Shown: positions 7,432 through 15,670 of the stretch, piece by piece | How positions within the stretch are numbered: the first letter of the stretch is position 1 | Layout: the number at the start of each line of letters is the position of its first letter | Assembly (NCBI GenBank): GCA_025924435.1 | Contig: JAICIL010000006.1 | Coordinates: 1 to 35,827 of the forward strand | Origin: Chloroflexia bacterium | GTDB lineage: Bacteria > Chloroflexota > Chloroflexia > Thermomicrobiales > JALYUS01 | DNA length: 35,827 bases | Reading direction: 5' to 3' | Translations under genes and position numbers: made by a program | The notes under the pieces: generated by a model | Told to the model about the DNA's origin: nothing | What the model saw: the letters and a program-made list of their open reading frames with translations, nothing else | Databases searched by the model: none

Positions 7432-8715
7432 CTACGCTCCCCCGCCCGCCGCTACCTGCTGCACGCTGCCTTCCTGCCGCGCCTGGCTGCGCCAGGGGCT
7501 GGTCGTCAGGATGGTGCGGACTTCGTCCGGGTACTCGGCGATGAAGCGCAGTTCGTCCGGCAGGAGCGGCGTCTGGTTGTGACCGTTCGCGACCTGGACG
7601 AGTTCGAGCACGTCCGCCGCCTGCTCGTTGCTCGCGAACGTGATGCCCATCCGGTCGTAGACGTACTTGAAGCCCGCGAGGCCGCCGTACTCGCCCGTCG
7701 TGATGACGCGGCCCGTCGGTATCTCCTCCGTCTCCGGGCGGCCGAGCAGTTCGTAGTCGTAGAGTTCGTAGTTGTGGCGATCCTTCAGGGCGCCGTCGGC
7801 GTGGATGCCGCTCTCGTGCGCGAAGGCGTTGGCGCCGATGCCAACCTGCCGGATCGGTACGGGCAGGCCGTAGCTGCGGGCGACGTAGTTGCCGAGCTTC
7901 CACGCCCACGACAGATCCACCTGCTCGCCCAGTTCGTACCCCTGCAAGCCGTTCGCGTACTTGATCGCGAGGATGCAGGAGAGGAGATCGGCCTGCCCGG
8001 CGCGCTCGCCGTTGCCGTTCACCGTCGCGTTGATGTAGGCGTCCACGCCCGCGTCCACCGCCGCCTGCGCCGCGAAGACGCTGTTCGCGTTCGCCATGCC
8101 GAGGTCGTCGTGGCAGTGCGGCTCGATCGGGATGCGCACGGCCTCCGCGAGCCGGGTGACACGGTCGTAGATCGTGCGCGGGGAATCGAACCCGAGCGTG
8201 TCGCAGTAGCGGAAGCGGACGGCGCCCGCCTCCTTCGCCGCCAGCGCGAACTCGATCAATTGCTCGATGTCCGTGCGGCTCGCGTCCTCCGCGTTGACGG
8301 CGACGGTGCGGACGCCGCCCTCCTTCGCCGCCCGCACCGCGTCGGTCATCTCGCGCGTGACGGCGGCGCGGTCCAACTTGCCCCGGAATTTCAGTTGCAG
8401 CATCAGGTCGGACGTGCTCATCGAGAGGTTGAGGTCCGTGCAACCGGCGGCGACCGCCTTCTCGACATCGCCCCGCAGCGCCCGCACCCACCCTTCGAGG
8501 ATCATCGCGCCGAACGCGCCCTTCGCCTTGAGCGCGAGGTTGCCCTCGATGTACTGCCGCTCATGATCGGTGAAAGGGAAGCCGAACTCCGATTGGTAGA
8601 CGCCCAATTTCGAGAGATACCAGTTGACCATCGTCTTCTGAAACTTGGATAACTTGATCCGCGAGGTCTGCACGCCGTCCCGATTGGTGACATCAATGAA
8701 ATGAATCCGTGCCAT
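7432..8715 (-). CDS. DRE-TIM acyltransferase: isopropylmalate/homocitrate/(Re)-citrate synthase family
   Basis: 427 residues from the ATG at 8715, with AAGGAG 8 bases upstream. The family condenses acetyl-CoA with a 2-oxoacid in a TIM barrel with a divalent metal. Visible motifs: FIDVTNRDGVQTSR (Asp8, Arg12-Asp13; the usual form is DTTLRDGEQ), EPHCHDDLGMANANS with the metal-binding HxH, GNGERAGQADL, and the downstream HESGIHADGALKDR of the subdomain region. The C-terminus is short; the full LeuA regulatory domain of about 130 residues is not present, which argues against feedback-regulated isopropylmalate synthase. Homocitrate synthase or (Re)-citrate synthase are the alternatives. No leu, lys or nif gene adjoins it, so the substrate is open. 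Confidence 0.85.
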   Translation of the reverse strand: MARIHFIDVTNRDGVQTSRIKLSKFQKTMVNWYLSKLGVYQSEFGFPFTDHERQYIEGNLALKAKGAFGAMILEGWVRALRGDVEKAVAAGCTDLNLSMSTSDLMLQLKFRGKLDRAAVTREMTDAVRAAKEGGVRTVAVNAEDASRTDIEQLIEFALAAKEAGAVRFRYCDTLGFDSPRTIYDRVTRLAEAVRIPIEPHCHDDLGMANANSVFAAQAAVDAGVDAYINATVNGNGERAGQADLLSCILAIKYANGLQGYELGEQVDLSWAWKLGNYVARSYGLPVPIRQVGIGANAFAHESGIHADGALKDRHNYELYDYELLGRPETEEIPTGRVITTGEYGGLAGFKYVYDRMGITFASNEQAADVLELVQVANGHNQTPLLPDELRFIAEYPDEVRTILTTSPWRSQARQEGSVQQVAAGGGA

Positions 8716-8913
8716 CCGACCAACTCCTTGCGGGCCTTCGGCGGGCGCGCCGCTAAAATCCGGCATGCCCCCTCAACCCATGCAGCAAACGGGCGCGAGA
8801 CGCATCGAGGCTGCCTCTCGCGCGTGACCGACGGGGTCAACGACGCCATTGTCACGCCGTGGGGAAATGGGTGTCAATCGGTGAGTGGGGCATCTCATGG
8901 CATCTGCGTTTTC

Positions 8914-9130
8914 GGGATTAACCTCACCCCCGCCCCCTCTCCATCGCGTGGAGAGGGGAGTGAACCATGCACGACCACCCGCCCGACGGGTCCGGCGACT
9001 CCGCCCCCTCTCCATCGCGTGGAGAGGGGAATGAACCTCCAAGATCGGGGCGGTAAGAGAAAGGGCACGGCATAGTGGCGAGTTACCCCTCTCCGCGTGA
9101 CGGAGAGGGGGCGGGGGTGAGGTTGATCCC
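8914..9130. repeat. Palindromic element, copy 2, with an internal duplication
   Basis: This fills most of the gene-free stretch 8716-9138. The outer arms 8914-8942 and 9102-9130 are inverted copies of 29 bases with one mismatch, rich in CCTCACCCCC. Inside, a unit with the hairpin CCCCTCTCC-ATCGCGT-GGAGAGGGG is present twice, 71 bases apart (from 8931 and from 9002). The centre has AAGATCGGGGCGG and AAAGGGCACGGCAT as in copies 1 and 3. The remaining bases 8716-8913 hold only the leader of the acyltransferase gene; I see no gene there. Confidence 0.85.
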
Positions 9131-9138
9131 GCCATACC

Positions 9139-9591
9139 TCAATCCGCCCCCATGCTCTCCGGCCAGCCGTAACTGTCGAACCAGTGCCCGTGCCGGTAAT
9201 TGTCGAGGGCGCGCCGCACATAGGGGACGACATTCTCCGGCAGTGCATCGCGCGGGAACCATGCCAGCGCGTCGCACTTCTCCGGTTCCATGTTGCGGGG
9301 TGTTCCCATCCAATGGGAGGCGGCGAGGAAGAAATCTATCCGCTCGTCCGCCGCCTTGCGATGCATCACGCCGACGACGGCCACATCGTCGGGAGCGATG
9401 GCGATGGCGGCTTCCTCGCGCGCCTCGCGGATGGCGGCGGCGATTATTTCCTCGTCGCCGTCGAGATGGCCCGCGATGACGCTGTAGTTGCCGTCCTCGT
9501 AGCCGGTATTGCACCGTCGCAGCAATAGCACCGCGTCATCGCGCAGCAGAAAGAGATGCACGGCGGCGAGCAACCGGAATCGCTCACGCAT
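9139..9591 (-). CDS. NUDIX hydrolase
   Basis: 150 residues. The Nudix box G-x5-E-x7-RE-x2-EE is complete at residues 41-60 (GHLDGDEEIIAAAIREAREE), which binds Mg2+ and hydrolyses a nucleoside diphosphate linked to another group. The surrounding strands (RLLAAVHLFLLRDDAVLLLRR, VVGVMHRKAADERIDFFLAA) fit the MutT-like fold; the substrate cannot be named. The start ATG at 9591 overlaps the last codons of the upstream cupin gene by 8 bases, so the two form an operon; a start further upstream would lie inside the cupin gene. Confidence 0.92.
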   Translation of the reverse strand: MRERFRLLAAVHLFLLRDDAVLLLRRCNTGYEDGNYSVIAGHLDGDEEIIAAAIREAREEAAIAIAPDDVAVVGVMHRKAADERIDFFLAASHWMGTPRNMEPEKCDALAWFPRDALPENVVPYVRRALDNYRHGHWFDSYGWPESMGAD

Positions 9592-9943
9592 CGGGCGGCG
9601 ACCCGGCATCCGGCTCCGGGACGACAATCTTGCTCCCCGGTGCGGAGCGTTCCTTAATGACGACCCATCGGGCGCCCGCATCGGGATCAATCCAGCTGAC
9701 GCGATGCCGTTCCCCCGGTTGCACCATCACAACGATTCCCGCCTCCAGCGGCACATCCTCCCCCTCGACACACAGGGCCGCACGGCCATGCAGGACGACG
9801 TAATACTCATGGAAATCGTGATAGTGGTATGTCTCGCTCGCCGGGATGCGCGTTAGCACGCCTTTCGTCAGCGCGATTTCGATGGGCGAACCGTTCCAAT
9901 GCCCGCAGCGCCACGGACTCTCCGTTTCCCGATATACCCGCAT
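9584..9943 (-). CDS. Cupin-domain protein
   Basis: 119 residues from the ATG at 9943, with AAGGAG 6 bases before it. The cupin motif 1 appears as HYHDFHEYYVVLHG (His40, His42, with His45/Glu46), and motif 2 as PLEAGIVVMVQPGERHRV with His80. These histidines and the glutamate normally hold a metal ion. One conserved barrel, so a monocupin. The function may be as a small isomerase, dioxygenase or ligand-binding protein. First gene of the pair with the NUDIX gene. Confidence 0.88.
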   Translation of the reverse strand: MRVYRETESPWRCGHWNGSPIEIALTKGVLTRIPASETYHYHDFHEYYVVLHGRAALCVEGEDVPLEAGIVVMVQPGERHRVSWIDPDAGARWVVIKERSAPGSKIVVPEPDAGSPPDA

Positions 9944-9970
9944 AACCACTCCTTCGGACGAAACCGGGGA

Positions 9971-10086
9971 GAACCACAGAGGCACAGAGGGCACAGAGAG
10001 AGAAAGAGTGGAAAGAAAAGGGCGAAATGTGACTCCTCCTATTCTCTCTCTGTGCCCTATGTGTTCTCTGTGTCTCTGTGGTTCAA
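9971..10086. repeat. CACAGAG-type inverted repeat, copy 1
   Basis: The left half is AACCACAGAGGCACAGAGGG and further CACAGAG units. The right half is the inverse, with CTCTGTG units ending in CTGTGGTT. It lies between the cupin gene start and the end of the flavin-binding gene, both on the minus strand. The stop codon TGA of the latter (10083-10085) falls at its right edge. A second copy is at 31828-31916. Confidence 0.85.
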
Positions 10087-10604
10087 TCGGTTTCAGACAT
10101 GGACGGGAACTGATCCGGGTAGCGCGCGAAGGTGACGAGTGTCTCCGCCTCGACGCGCAGATAGACGCCCTCGCCCCAGTCGTGCACGCTCGATCCGCTC
10201 GCCGCCCGCTGCATCGCCTCCAGCGCCGCGAAATCCGCGTGATCCGCCGGGATGGGCGTCGCGCCGCCGTGGGCGATGATCGCCAGGTCGTTCCCGGCGT
10301 AGTGCGTGAGGCTGACCGCCGGGCGCGCCTTCACCATCCGCGTCCGCGCCGCCGTCGCGACGGTCGGGATATAGAACCGCCCGCGATAGAAGAGCGAGCC
10401 AATTGGCGCGACGCGCGGCTCCCCCTTCGCCGTCACGGTGGCGAACGCGACATTCTGAATCCCCTGCAAATACTGCACGAGTTGCCCCGCCGAGAGCGAG
10501 TGCCCCGGCATCTCGAACGAACTGCGCAGGAACGCCCCCGCCCGCTCGATGCTCCGATCCAGCAGTCTTTGTAGCCGTTCCATATCCTCCGGTATCTCGT
10601 GCAT
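10083..10604 (-). CDS. Pyridoxamine 5'-phosphate oxidase-like (FMN-binding split barrel) protein
   Basis: 173 residues from the ATG at 10604, with GGGAAGG about 9 bases upstream; an ATG at 10637 is possible but has no ribosome binding site. After a helical N-terminus (about 35 residues) comes the split barrel: LQGIQNVAFATVTAKGEPRVAPIGSLFYRGRFYIPT in pieces, then RTRMVKARPAVSLTHYAG and a last strand VYLRVEAETLVTF. The family binds FMN or F420/heme at a dimer interface; substrate unknown. It precedes the first hicBA pair on the same strand but a 17-base gap with no shared function separates them. Confidence 0.82.
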   Translation of the reverse strand: MHEIPEDMERLQRLLDRSIERAGAFLRSSFEMPGHSLSAGQLVQYLQGIQNVAFATVTAKGEPRVAPIGSLFYRGRFYIPTVATAARTRMVKARPAVSLTHYAGNDLAIIAHGGATPIPADHADFAALEAMQRAASGSSVHDWGEGVYLRVEAETLVTFARYPDQFPSMSETD

Positions 10605-10621
10605 CCTCCAGTCGCCTTCCC

Positions 10622-10840
10622 TTACAACGCTTCCCATTCGTCATGTTCGATACCCGCTTGTCGGAGGATGCGCGCGAGGAAATCTCGCCCAATGTCCCCT
10701 TCATGCGGATTCGGCAGCCAGACGGTGATATCGCCCCTCACCATAAATTGGTGTCGCTTCCCGGAGTAGGGGCCGTCAAATCCGAGTTCCTTGAAATAGC
10801 GGATGAGGTCTTTCCTTTTGATCGGGCCAAGCCGTGGCAT
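10622..10840 (-). CDS. hicA: HicA-family toxin (mRNA interferase), first module
   Basis: 72 residues with the dsRNA-binding-like HicA fold: PIKRKDLIRYFKELGF, the GKRHQFM segment with the catalytic histidine, then VWLPNPHEGDIGRDFLARILRQAGI. HicA cleaves mRNA and tmRNA when free. Its ATG overlaps the hicB stop in ATGA, so the toxin is coupled to the antitoxin and made in lower amounts. The order hicB-hicA is the less common one, shared with the second module at 28.5-29.0 kb. Confidence 0.9.
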   Translation of the reverse strand: MPRLGPIKRKDLIRYFKELGFDGPYSGKRHQFMVRGDITVWLPNPHEGDIGRDFLARILRQAGIEHDEWEAL

Positions 10841-11082
10841 CAGACCGGGGCCGGGATTGTCGGCACGATGCCATCAATGATGGGCAACGGGAGATGCCGT
10901 GCGATTCTGAGGAGCGTCCACTCCTCAAGTATCTCTACGAGGAGATCGCGGCAGGCTTCGAGTGTCTCCGCATTGGCGTACACCCCTTGAAAGCCCGGAA
11001 TCTCTCCGTAGAAGGTGCCATCATCCGGAAGAATTTCGTAATGCGCATGCCGCAGTGCGGTATGGAAATACTCTGCCAACAT
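10840..11082 (-). CDS. hicB: HicB-family antitoxin, first module
   Basis: 80 residues: HAHYEILPDDGTFYGEIPGFQGVYANAETLEACRDLL in parts, then the helix VEILEEWTLLRIARHLPLPII. This is the partial RNase H fold of HicB that covers the HicA active site. There is no C-terminal helix-turn-helix or ribbon-helix-helix, so DNA binding, if any, must use another route. GGGAGGAG precedes the ATG. Very similar in plan to the antitoxin at 28730-28969. Confidence 0.9.
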   Translation of the reverse strand: MLAEYFHTALRHAHYEILPDDGTFYGEIPGFQGVYANAETLEACRDLLVEILEEWTLLRIARHLPLPIIDGIVPTIPAPV

Positions 11083-11114
11083 CGGAAACTCCTCCCTTGC
11101 TCGTCTACCGCAAC

Positions 11115-11120
11115 AGTATA
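11115..11120 (-). promoter_or_regulatory. -10 of the first hicBA operon
   Basis: TATACT on the minus strand, about 33 bases before the hicB start. No clear -35 or TG extension. Confidence 0.45.
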
Positions 11121-11139
11121 GCGTACGGCATGGTCCTCC

Positions 11140-12279
11140 TCATTGGAGGAGTAACCGCTGTTCCGCGCCCGCGAGCAGGGCACGCAGGCGGTCGGTGCGG
11201 AGGTGGTAGTAGAGGCGGTGCTCGTCGCGCCGGATATCCACGAGATCGAGCTTCTTCAGGCCGTTGAGGTGATGCGAGACGGTGGCGATGCTCAGGCCGA
11301 GCAGTTCCGCCAGTTCCTGCCCGTAGCGGGGCGCCGCGACGAGCAACTGGATCAGCGTCCAGCGCGCCGGGTCGGCGAGCAGGCGGTAGACATCCTGATA
11401 CGTCTCCGGCGGCGCGACCGCCGGTATGATCGCTCCCGCTTCCGTCGGCTTTTCGCGCGGGGAAGCCAGCGGCATCTCCGCGCCGTAGGCGACGGCACAG
11501 ACGGTATGATCGCGCGTGGCGTCCGCGTCATCGGGCGTGATCGTCGCCCAACCCGTGCCGAGGAATGCCGAGGGCCAGAAGAGCAAGCGTGGCATAGCGC
11601 GCGCATCCCGCCCCGCGTCCGGCCCGTGCGCGACCATGAAGCCCGTCGGATCGGCGGCATAGACCGCGCGCATCCGCGCCTCGGCGGCCCGACCCGCCGC
11701 ATGCAGGTCGGGGAGCAGCGGCGCGAAGAAGTCCGCGAAGAGACTCGCGAGCAGGTCCGCGAGCCGCTGCCGCGTCCGCGCCGGGTGGGTGATGGCATCC
11801 ACGACATGCACCGGATCGGACGGCGCGGGATAGCGGAATCGTTGCAGGTAGTCCGTCGCCCATGCGGGATCGTCCACGAGCGACCGGAGCGCGCCGGGGC
11901 TGCGCGGCGCGTCCGGGCGGAGCGTCCCCCCGCAGGCGAGCGCGTGCGCGACGATCGCCGCATCCGGCAGCGCGCGGAGCGCCGCGATCAACGCATCGGG
12001 ATCGAGTGTATCCGACAGCGCCCAGACCACATCGAACGCCAGCGCACCCATCGGGAATGCCGCGTCGAACAAGGAGCGAGCCGCACGGTCCCGCTCCCGG
12101 TCCCGCTCCATGTGCCGCAGCAGATGGGGGGAGAATTTCGATCCTTCCGCGCTCCCGCCGCCGACGTCGTTCGCGAGCAGATACAGTCCGAGCAGGCAAT
12201 CCGCCAGCGGCGCGCACGCGAACGAGGCCCGCTCATCCCATACGGACATTGCTTCCGGCAACGCGACGCGAATCATCAT
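11140..12279 (-). CDS. ArsR-type regulator with long N-terminal domain (DUF5937-like)
   Basis: 379 residues. The last 85 residues are an ArsR-type winged helix: VYRLLADPARWTLIQLLVAAPRYGQELAELLGLSIATVSHHLNGLKKLDLV, followed by the wing IRRDEHRLYYHL. The recognition helix is TVSHHLNGL. The first 290 residues are a helical domain with no metal-binding cysteine cluster and resemble the DUF5937-type regulators of Actinobacteria and Chloroflexota; this part of the call is tentative. The ligand is unknown. The start is at one of two adjacent ATG codons with no visible ribosome binding site, so the exact start is unsure. It lies after the MoxR gene on the same strand but an inverted repeat separates them. 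Confidence 0.8.
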   Translation of the reverse strand: MMIRVALPEAMSVWDERASFACAPLADCLLGLYLLANDVGGGSAEGSKFSPHLLRHMERDRERDRAARSLFDAAFPMGALAFDVVWALSDTLDPDALIAALRALPDAAIVAHALACGGTLRPDAPRSPGALRSLVDDPAWATDYLQRFRYPAPSDPVHVVDAITHPARTRQRLADLLASLFADFFAPLLPDLHAAGRAAEARMRAVYAADPTGFMVAHGPDAGRDARAMPRLLFWPSAFLGTGWATITPDDADATRDHTVCAVAYGAEMPLASPREKPTEAGAIIPAVAPPETYQDVYRLLADPARWTLIQLLVAAPRYGQELAELLGLSIATVSHHLNGLKKLDLVDIRRDEHRLYYHLRTDRLRALLAGAEQRLLLQ

Positions 12280-12288
12280 TTTTCAGGA

Positions 12289-12361
12289 CTGGGGACTGGG
12301 GGCTGAGGACTGAGCGACTCGCGGCTCCCCTCTCAGTCCTCAGTCCCCAGTCCTCAGTCCT
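12289..12361. repeat. GGACTGA-type inverted repeat
   Basis: Left half: units GGACTGG, GGACTGG, GGCTGAG, GACTGAG. Right half: the inverse, with units CAGTCCT and CAGTCCC. The two halves can fold into a long hairpin, so it may be the MoxR gene terminator. The same unit recurs at 35790-35820. Confidence 0.8.
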
Positions 12362-12368
12362 CCCAGCG

Positions 12369-13406
<1,038 letters not shown>

Positions 13407-13470
13407 GCGCTACCTCAATTTCAATGGTGCGGCACCCACAAGCGGCCGACGATGGGCGGTCTGCGCCGCC

Positions 13471-13479
13471 AGTATACCA
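13471..13479 (-). promoter_or_regulatory. Extended -10 promoter of the MoxR gene
   Basis: TGGTATACT on the minus strand, about 65 bases upstream of the GTG start. It is divergent from the vapB promoter. Confidence 0.5.
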
Positions 13480-13519
13480 GCGTGCGAGGAATTCCGGTGC
13501 ATGATCTCCAACGCCGGTG

Positions 13520-13525
13520 TATAAT
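13520..13525 (+). promoter_or_regulatory. Consensus -10 of vapBC
   Basis: TATAAT, a perfect match. No clear -35. The predicted transcription start is near 13532, the first base of the operator palindrome. Confidence 0.6.
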
Positions 13526-13531
13526 GTGCGG

Positions 13532-13554
13532 GAGGATCGGAAAGTCCGATCCTC
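13532..13554. promoter_or_regulatory. Likely vapBC operator palindrome
   Basis: GAGGATCGGA-AAG-TCCGATCCTC: perfect 10-base arms and a 3-base loop, beginning 7 bases after the -10 TATAAT and ending 26 bases before vapB. VapB-type antitoxins bind such palindromes to repress their own operon. It could also form an RNA hairpin in the leader. Confidence 0.6.
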
Positions 13555-13580
13555 GGATTTACCGGACGGGACAGCAACAG

Positions 13581-13871
13581 ATGACAGCGACAACGACGAA
13601 AGTTGGCAGACGCGGCACAATTGTCATACCTGCCGAACTCCGCCGGCAATTTGGCTTTGAAGAAGGCTCCCTGGTGATTGCCGAATCAACGGATGAAGGC
13701 GTACTCATCCGCCCGGCAATCGCCCTGCCGGTTGAGCGGTACACTCCGGAACGCCGCGCCGAATTCTTGCTATCGAACGCTATTGACGCCGAGGAGTATG
13801 CATCGGCGGTCGAACAGGTGCGTGCAATGGGGCTTGAGCCGGAGATGATCGTCCATTACCGGCCCGCATAG
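13581..13871 (+). CDS. AbrB/MazE/SpoVT-type antitoxin (VapB)
   Basis: 96 residues from the ATG at 13581. The N-terminal half is the swapped-hairpin AbrB DNA-binding fold: TTKVGRRGTIVIPAELRRQFGFEEGSLVIAE in two parts. The C-terminal half, RYTPERRAEFLLSNAIDAEEYASAV, should wrap around the toxin. There is no strong ribosome binding site, as often in TA operons. It is first in a two-gene unit with the PIN-domain toxin, with 12 bases between the genes. Confidence 0.88.
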   Translation: MTATTTKVGRRGTIVIPAELRRQFGFEEGSLVIAESTDEGVLIRPAIALPVERYTPERRAEFLLSNAIDAEEYASAVEQVRAMGLEPEMIVHYRPA

Positions 13872-13883
13872 GCATTTGTTCGC

Positions 13884-14306
13884 GTGGATGTCGTCTTCCT
13901 CGATGCGAATGTGCTTTTCTCGGCGGCATACCGCGATGGAACAGGCCTTCGCAGGCTTTGGGAATTGGCGGATGTGCAACTCATGACTTCCGCTTACGCG
14001 GTTGAAGAGGCACGTCGGAACCTGGACACTCCACGGCGGCGCGCGGACCTTGAAATGCTGCTGCGGCCCCTTCAGATCGTGCCCGAACATCAACAGAGAG
14101 ATGATCCTCTCTTCGCGGGAATAGCATTTCCCGAGAAGGATCGCCCGATCCTTCTCGCCGCCATCGCCGCACACGCGACGCACCTCCTGACCGGAGATGT
14201 CCGACATTTCGGAACGTTTTATGAGCGAGAGATTGTCGGTGTGACGATCCTTCCGCCCGCCGCCTATCTCCGCATCGTCGCTGAACGCGCATCGCAGGGC
14301 GAATAG
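13884..14306 (+). CDS. PIN-domain toxin (VapC-like ribonuclease)
   Basis: 140 residues with a GTG start at 13884. The PIN acidic residues are in place: Asp7 (FLDANVLFSA), Glu41/Glu42 (AVEEARRNL), Asp86 (EKDRPIL) and Asp105 (LTGDVRHFG), which bind Mg2+/Mn2+ for RNA cleavage. It follows the AbrB-type antitoxin in the same transcript. It converges on the acetyltransferase gene at 14307, whose stop directly follows its own, with no intergenic space. Confidence 0.9.
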   Translation: MDVVFLDANVLFSAAYRDGTGLRRLWELADVQLMTSAYAVEEARRNLDTPRRRADLEMLLRPLQIVPEHQQRDDPLFAGIAFPEKDRPILLAAIAAHATHLLTGDVRHFGTFYEREIVGVTILPPAAYLRIVAERASQGE

Positions 14307-14750
14307 TCATTTCGCATCTCCGGGGAGATGCGCTTCATTCGGTTCCTTCACCATCGTCGCGTACTCCTTGCGCAGATAGTGATTCTCCAGCACATGCGCG
14401 ACGTGCCAGCCGTGCCGCTCGTAGAAGGGTTGCGCCGGGCCGTGATGCCGCGTGTGCAGCGTCAACTTGTGCGCGCCGTGCCGCGCGGCCCACGCCTCGA
14501 ACGCCGCGAGCAGCCGCGCGCCGAGGCCGCCGCCCCGCTCGCCCGCCGCCACCATCAACTCGCTCAGGTGCGCGACCCCCGCGTCCATCGAGCAGGTCGC
14601 CACGCCGATCAGTTCCCCGCCCCGCTCCGCCCTGATGACGCAGTGCGCGCCCGTCCACGGTTCGGGGTCGAGCGTCTCCCACTGCGCGTCGAGGAAGGGG
14701 CGCACACCCGCCTCGTCCGCGCCCTCGTGTACCGTGATTTCCGTCTCCAT
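14307..14750 (-). CDS. GNAT-family N-acetyltransferase
   Basis: 147 residues from the ATG at 14750, with AAAGGAG about 5 bases upstream. The acetyl-CoA signature RGGGLGARLL (Q/R-x-x-G-x-G/A) sits after the strand ELMVAAG, and the last part has LHTRHHGPAQPFYERHGW, the typical GNAT C-terminal motif. Substrate unknown. The gene converges on vapC and is divergent from the glycosyltransferase gene with only 36 bases between the starts. A longer frame upstream is the shadow of that gene. Confidence 0.92.
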   Translation of the reverse strand: METEITVHEGADEAGVRPFLDAQWETLDPEPWTGAHCVIRAERGGELIGVATCSMDAGVAHLSELMVAAGERGGGLGARLLAAFEAWAARHGAHKLTLHTRHHGPAQPFYERHGWHVAHVLENHYLRKEYATMVKEPNEAHLPGDAK

Positions 14751-14773
14751 CCTGCTCCTTTCCGCACGGCGAG

Positions 14774-14779
14774 TATACT
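14774..14779 (+). promoter_or_regulatory. -10 of the glycosyltransferase gene (near-leaderless)
   Basis: TATACT, with the ATG only 7 bases further on at 14787. Transcription would therefore start at or next to the start codon; no ribosome binding site is seen. Confidence 0.5.
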
Positions 14780-14786
14780 GCGCCGC

Positions 14787-15620
14787 ATGGAATCGCCACG
14801 ACTGCCGACGGTCTCCGTCGTCATCCCCGCCTACAATGAGGCGCGCGTGATCGCCCGCTGCCTCGGCTCGCTTTTGGATCAGACGCACCGCCCGCGCGAG
14901 ATCATCGTCGTGGACGACGGCTCGACGGACGGCACGCGGGAGATCGTGCGCGGCTTCGGCGGCGTGACGCTGCTCGAGCAATCGCACGAGGGGAGCGGCG
15001 CGGCGCGGAACCGGGGAGCGGACGCCGCGACGGGCGACGTGCTCTGTTTCCTGGACGCGGATATGCGCTTCGCGCGCGATTTCCTCGCCCGCCTCATCGC
15101 GCCCATCGCGCAAGGGGAAGCGATCGGCACCTTCCATGCAACCGAGTACGTCGCCAACCCGCAGGAGCGGTGGGCGCGCCTCTGGAACCTCAACCAGCGC
15201 CTGCCGATCACCCGCAAACTGCCGGACGATTACCCCGACCGGCAGGCCGTCTTCCGCGCCGTATGCCGCGACGCCTTCCTCCGGGCGGGCGGCTTCGTCG
15301 CCGGGGGCTACGACGACGACCTCTCGCTGGCGGCACGGCTCGGCACGCTCGCCGTCGCCGCCCCCGGCGCGGTCTGCTACCACACCAACCCGGCGCGACC
15401 GCGCGAAGTCTACGGCCAGGCCCGCTGGATCGGCGCGAGCGACGCCGTGCCGCAGACCGGGCACGAATTCTGGCGCTACTGCCCGCTCAACCCGCGCGGC
15501 AAGAACTGGCGCGCCCTCGCCCGCCCCGGCGAGCGCGCGTTGCCCCTCTTCCGCCTCGTCTACGGCGCGGGCATCTGCACCGGTATGCTCCGCGCCCACC
15601 GTGGTCGCCAAGCGAAATAA
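14787..15620 (+). CDS. Glycosyltransferase family 2
   Basis: 277 residues. The GT-A fold begins with TVSVVIPAYNEARVIARCLGSLL. The sugar-nucleotide residues are in VVDDGSTDGT (Asp43, Asp44). The DxD metal motif is FLDADMRF (Asp90, Asp92). There is a later YDDDLSLAARLG acceptor-side segment, with no transmembrane helix. It may transfer a sugar to a lipid, protein or polysaccharide; no neighbouring cell-wall gene helps to decide. The in-frame region upstream of 14787 is the promoter and the opposite gene, so this start is preferred. Confidence 0.9.
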   Translation: MESPRLPTVSVVIPAYNEARVIARCLGSLLDQTHRPREIIVVDDGSTDGTREIVRGFGGVTLLEQSHEGSGAARNRGADAATGDVLCFLDADMRFARDFLARLIAPIAQGEAIGTFHATEYVANPQERWARLWNLNQRLPITRKLPDDYPDRQAVFRAVCRDAFLRAGGFVAGGYDDDLSLAARLGTLAVAAPGAVCYHTNPARPREVYGQARWIGASDAVPQTGHEFWRYCPLNPRGKNWRALARPGERALPLFRLVYGAGICTGMLRAHRGRQAK

Positions 15621-15670
15621 CAATCAACCGAAGGAATGCAACAAATGAGGATGCGGGGATGCGGTTGGCT

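Noticed and set aside
7279..9130. CRISPR-like array from the repeated GC-rich hairpins
   Set aside because: Units are inverted rather than direct, spacers are not of even length, and no cas gene is present.
13581..14306. Defence island around the toxin-antitoxin genes
   Set aside because: The three TA modules are scattered among housekeeping genes and no restriction, abortive infection or other defence gene is near them.
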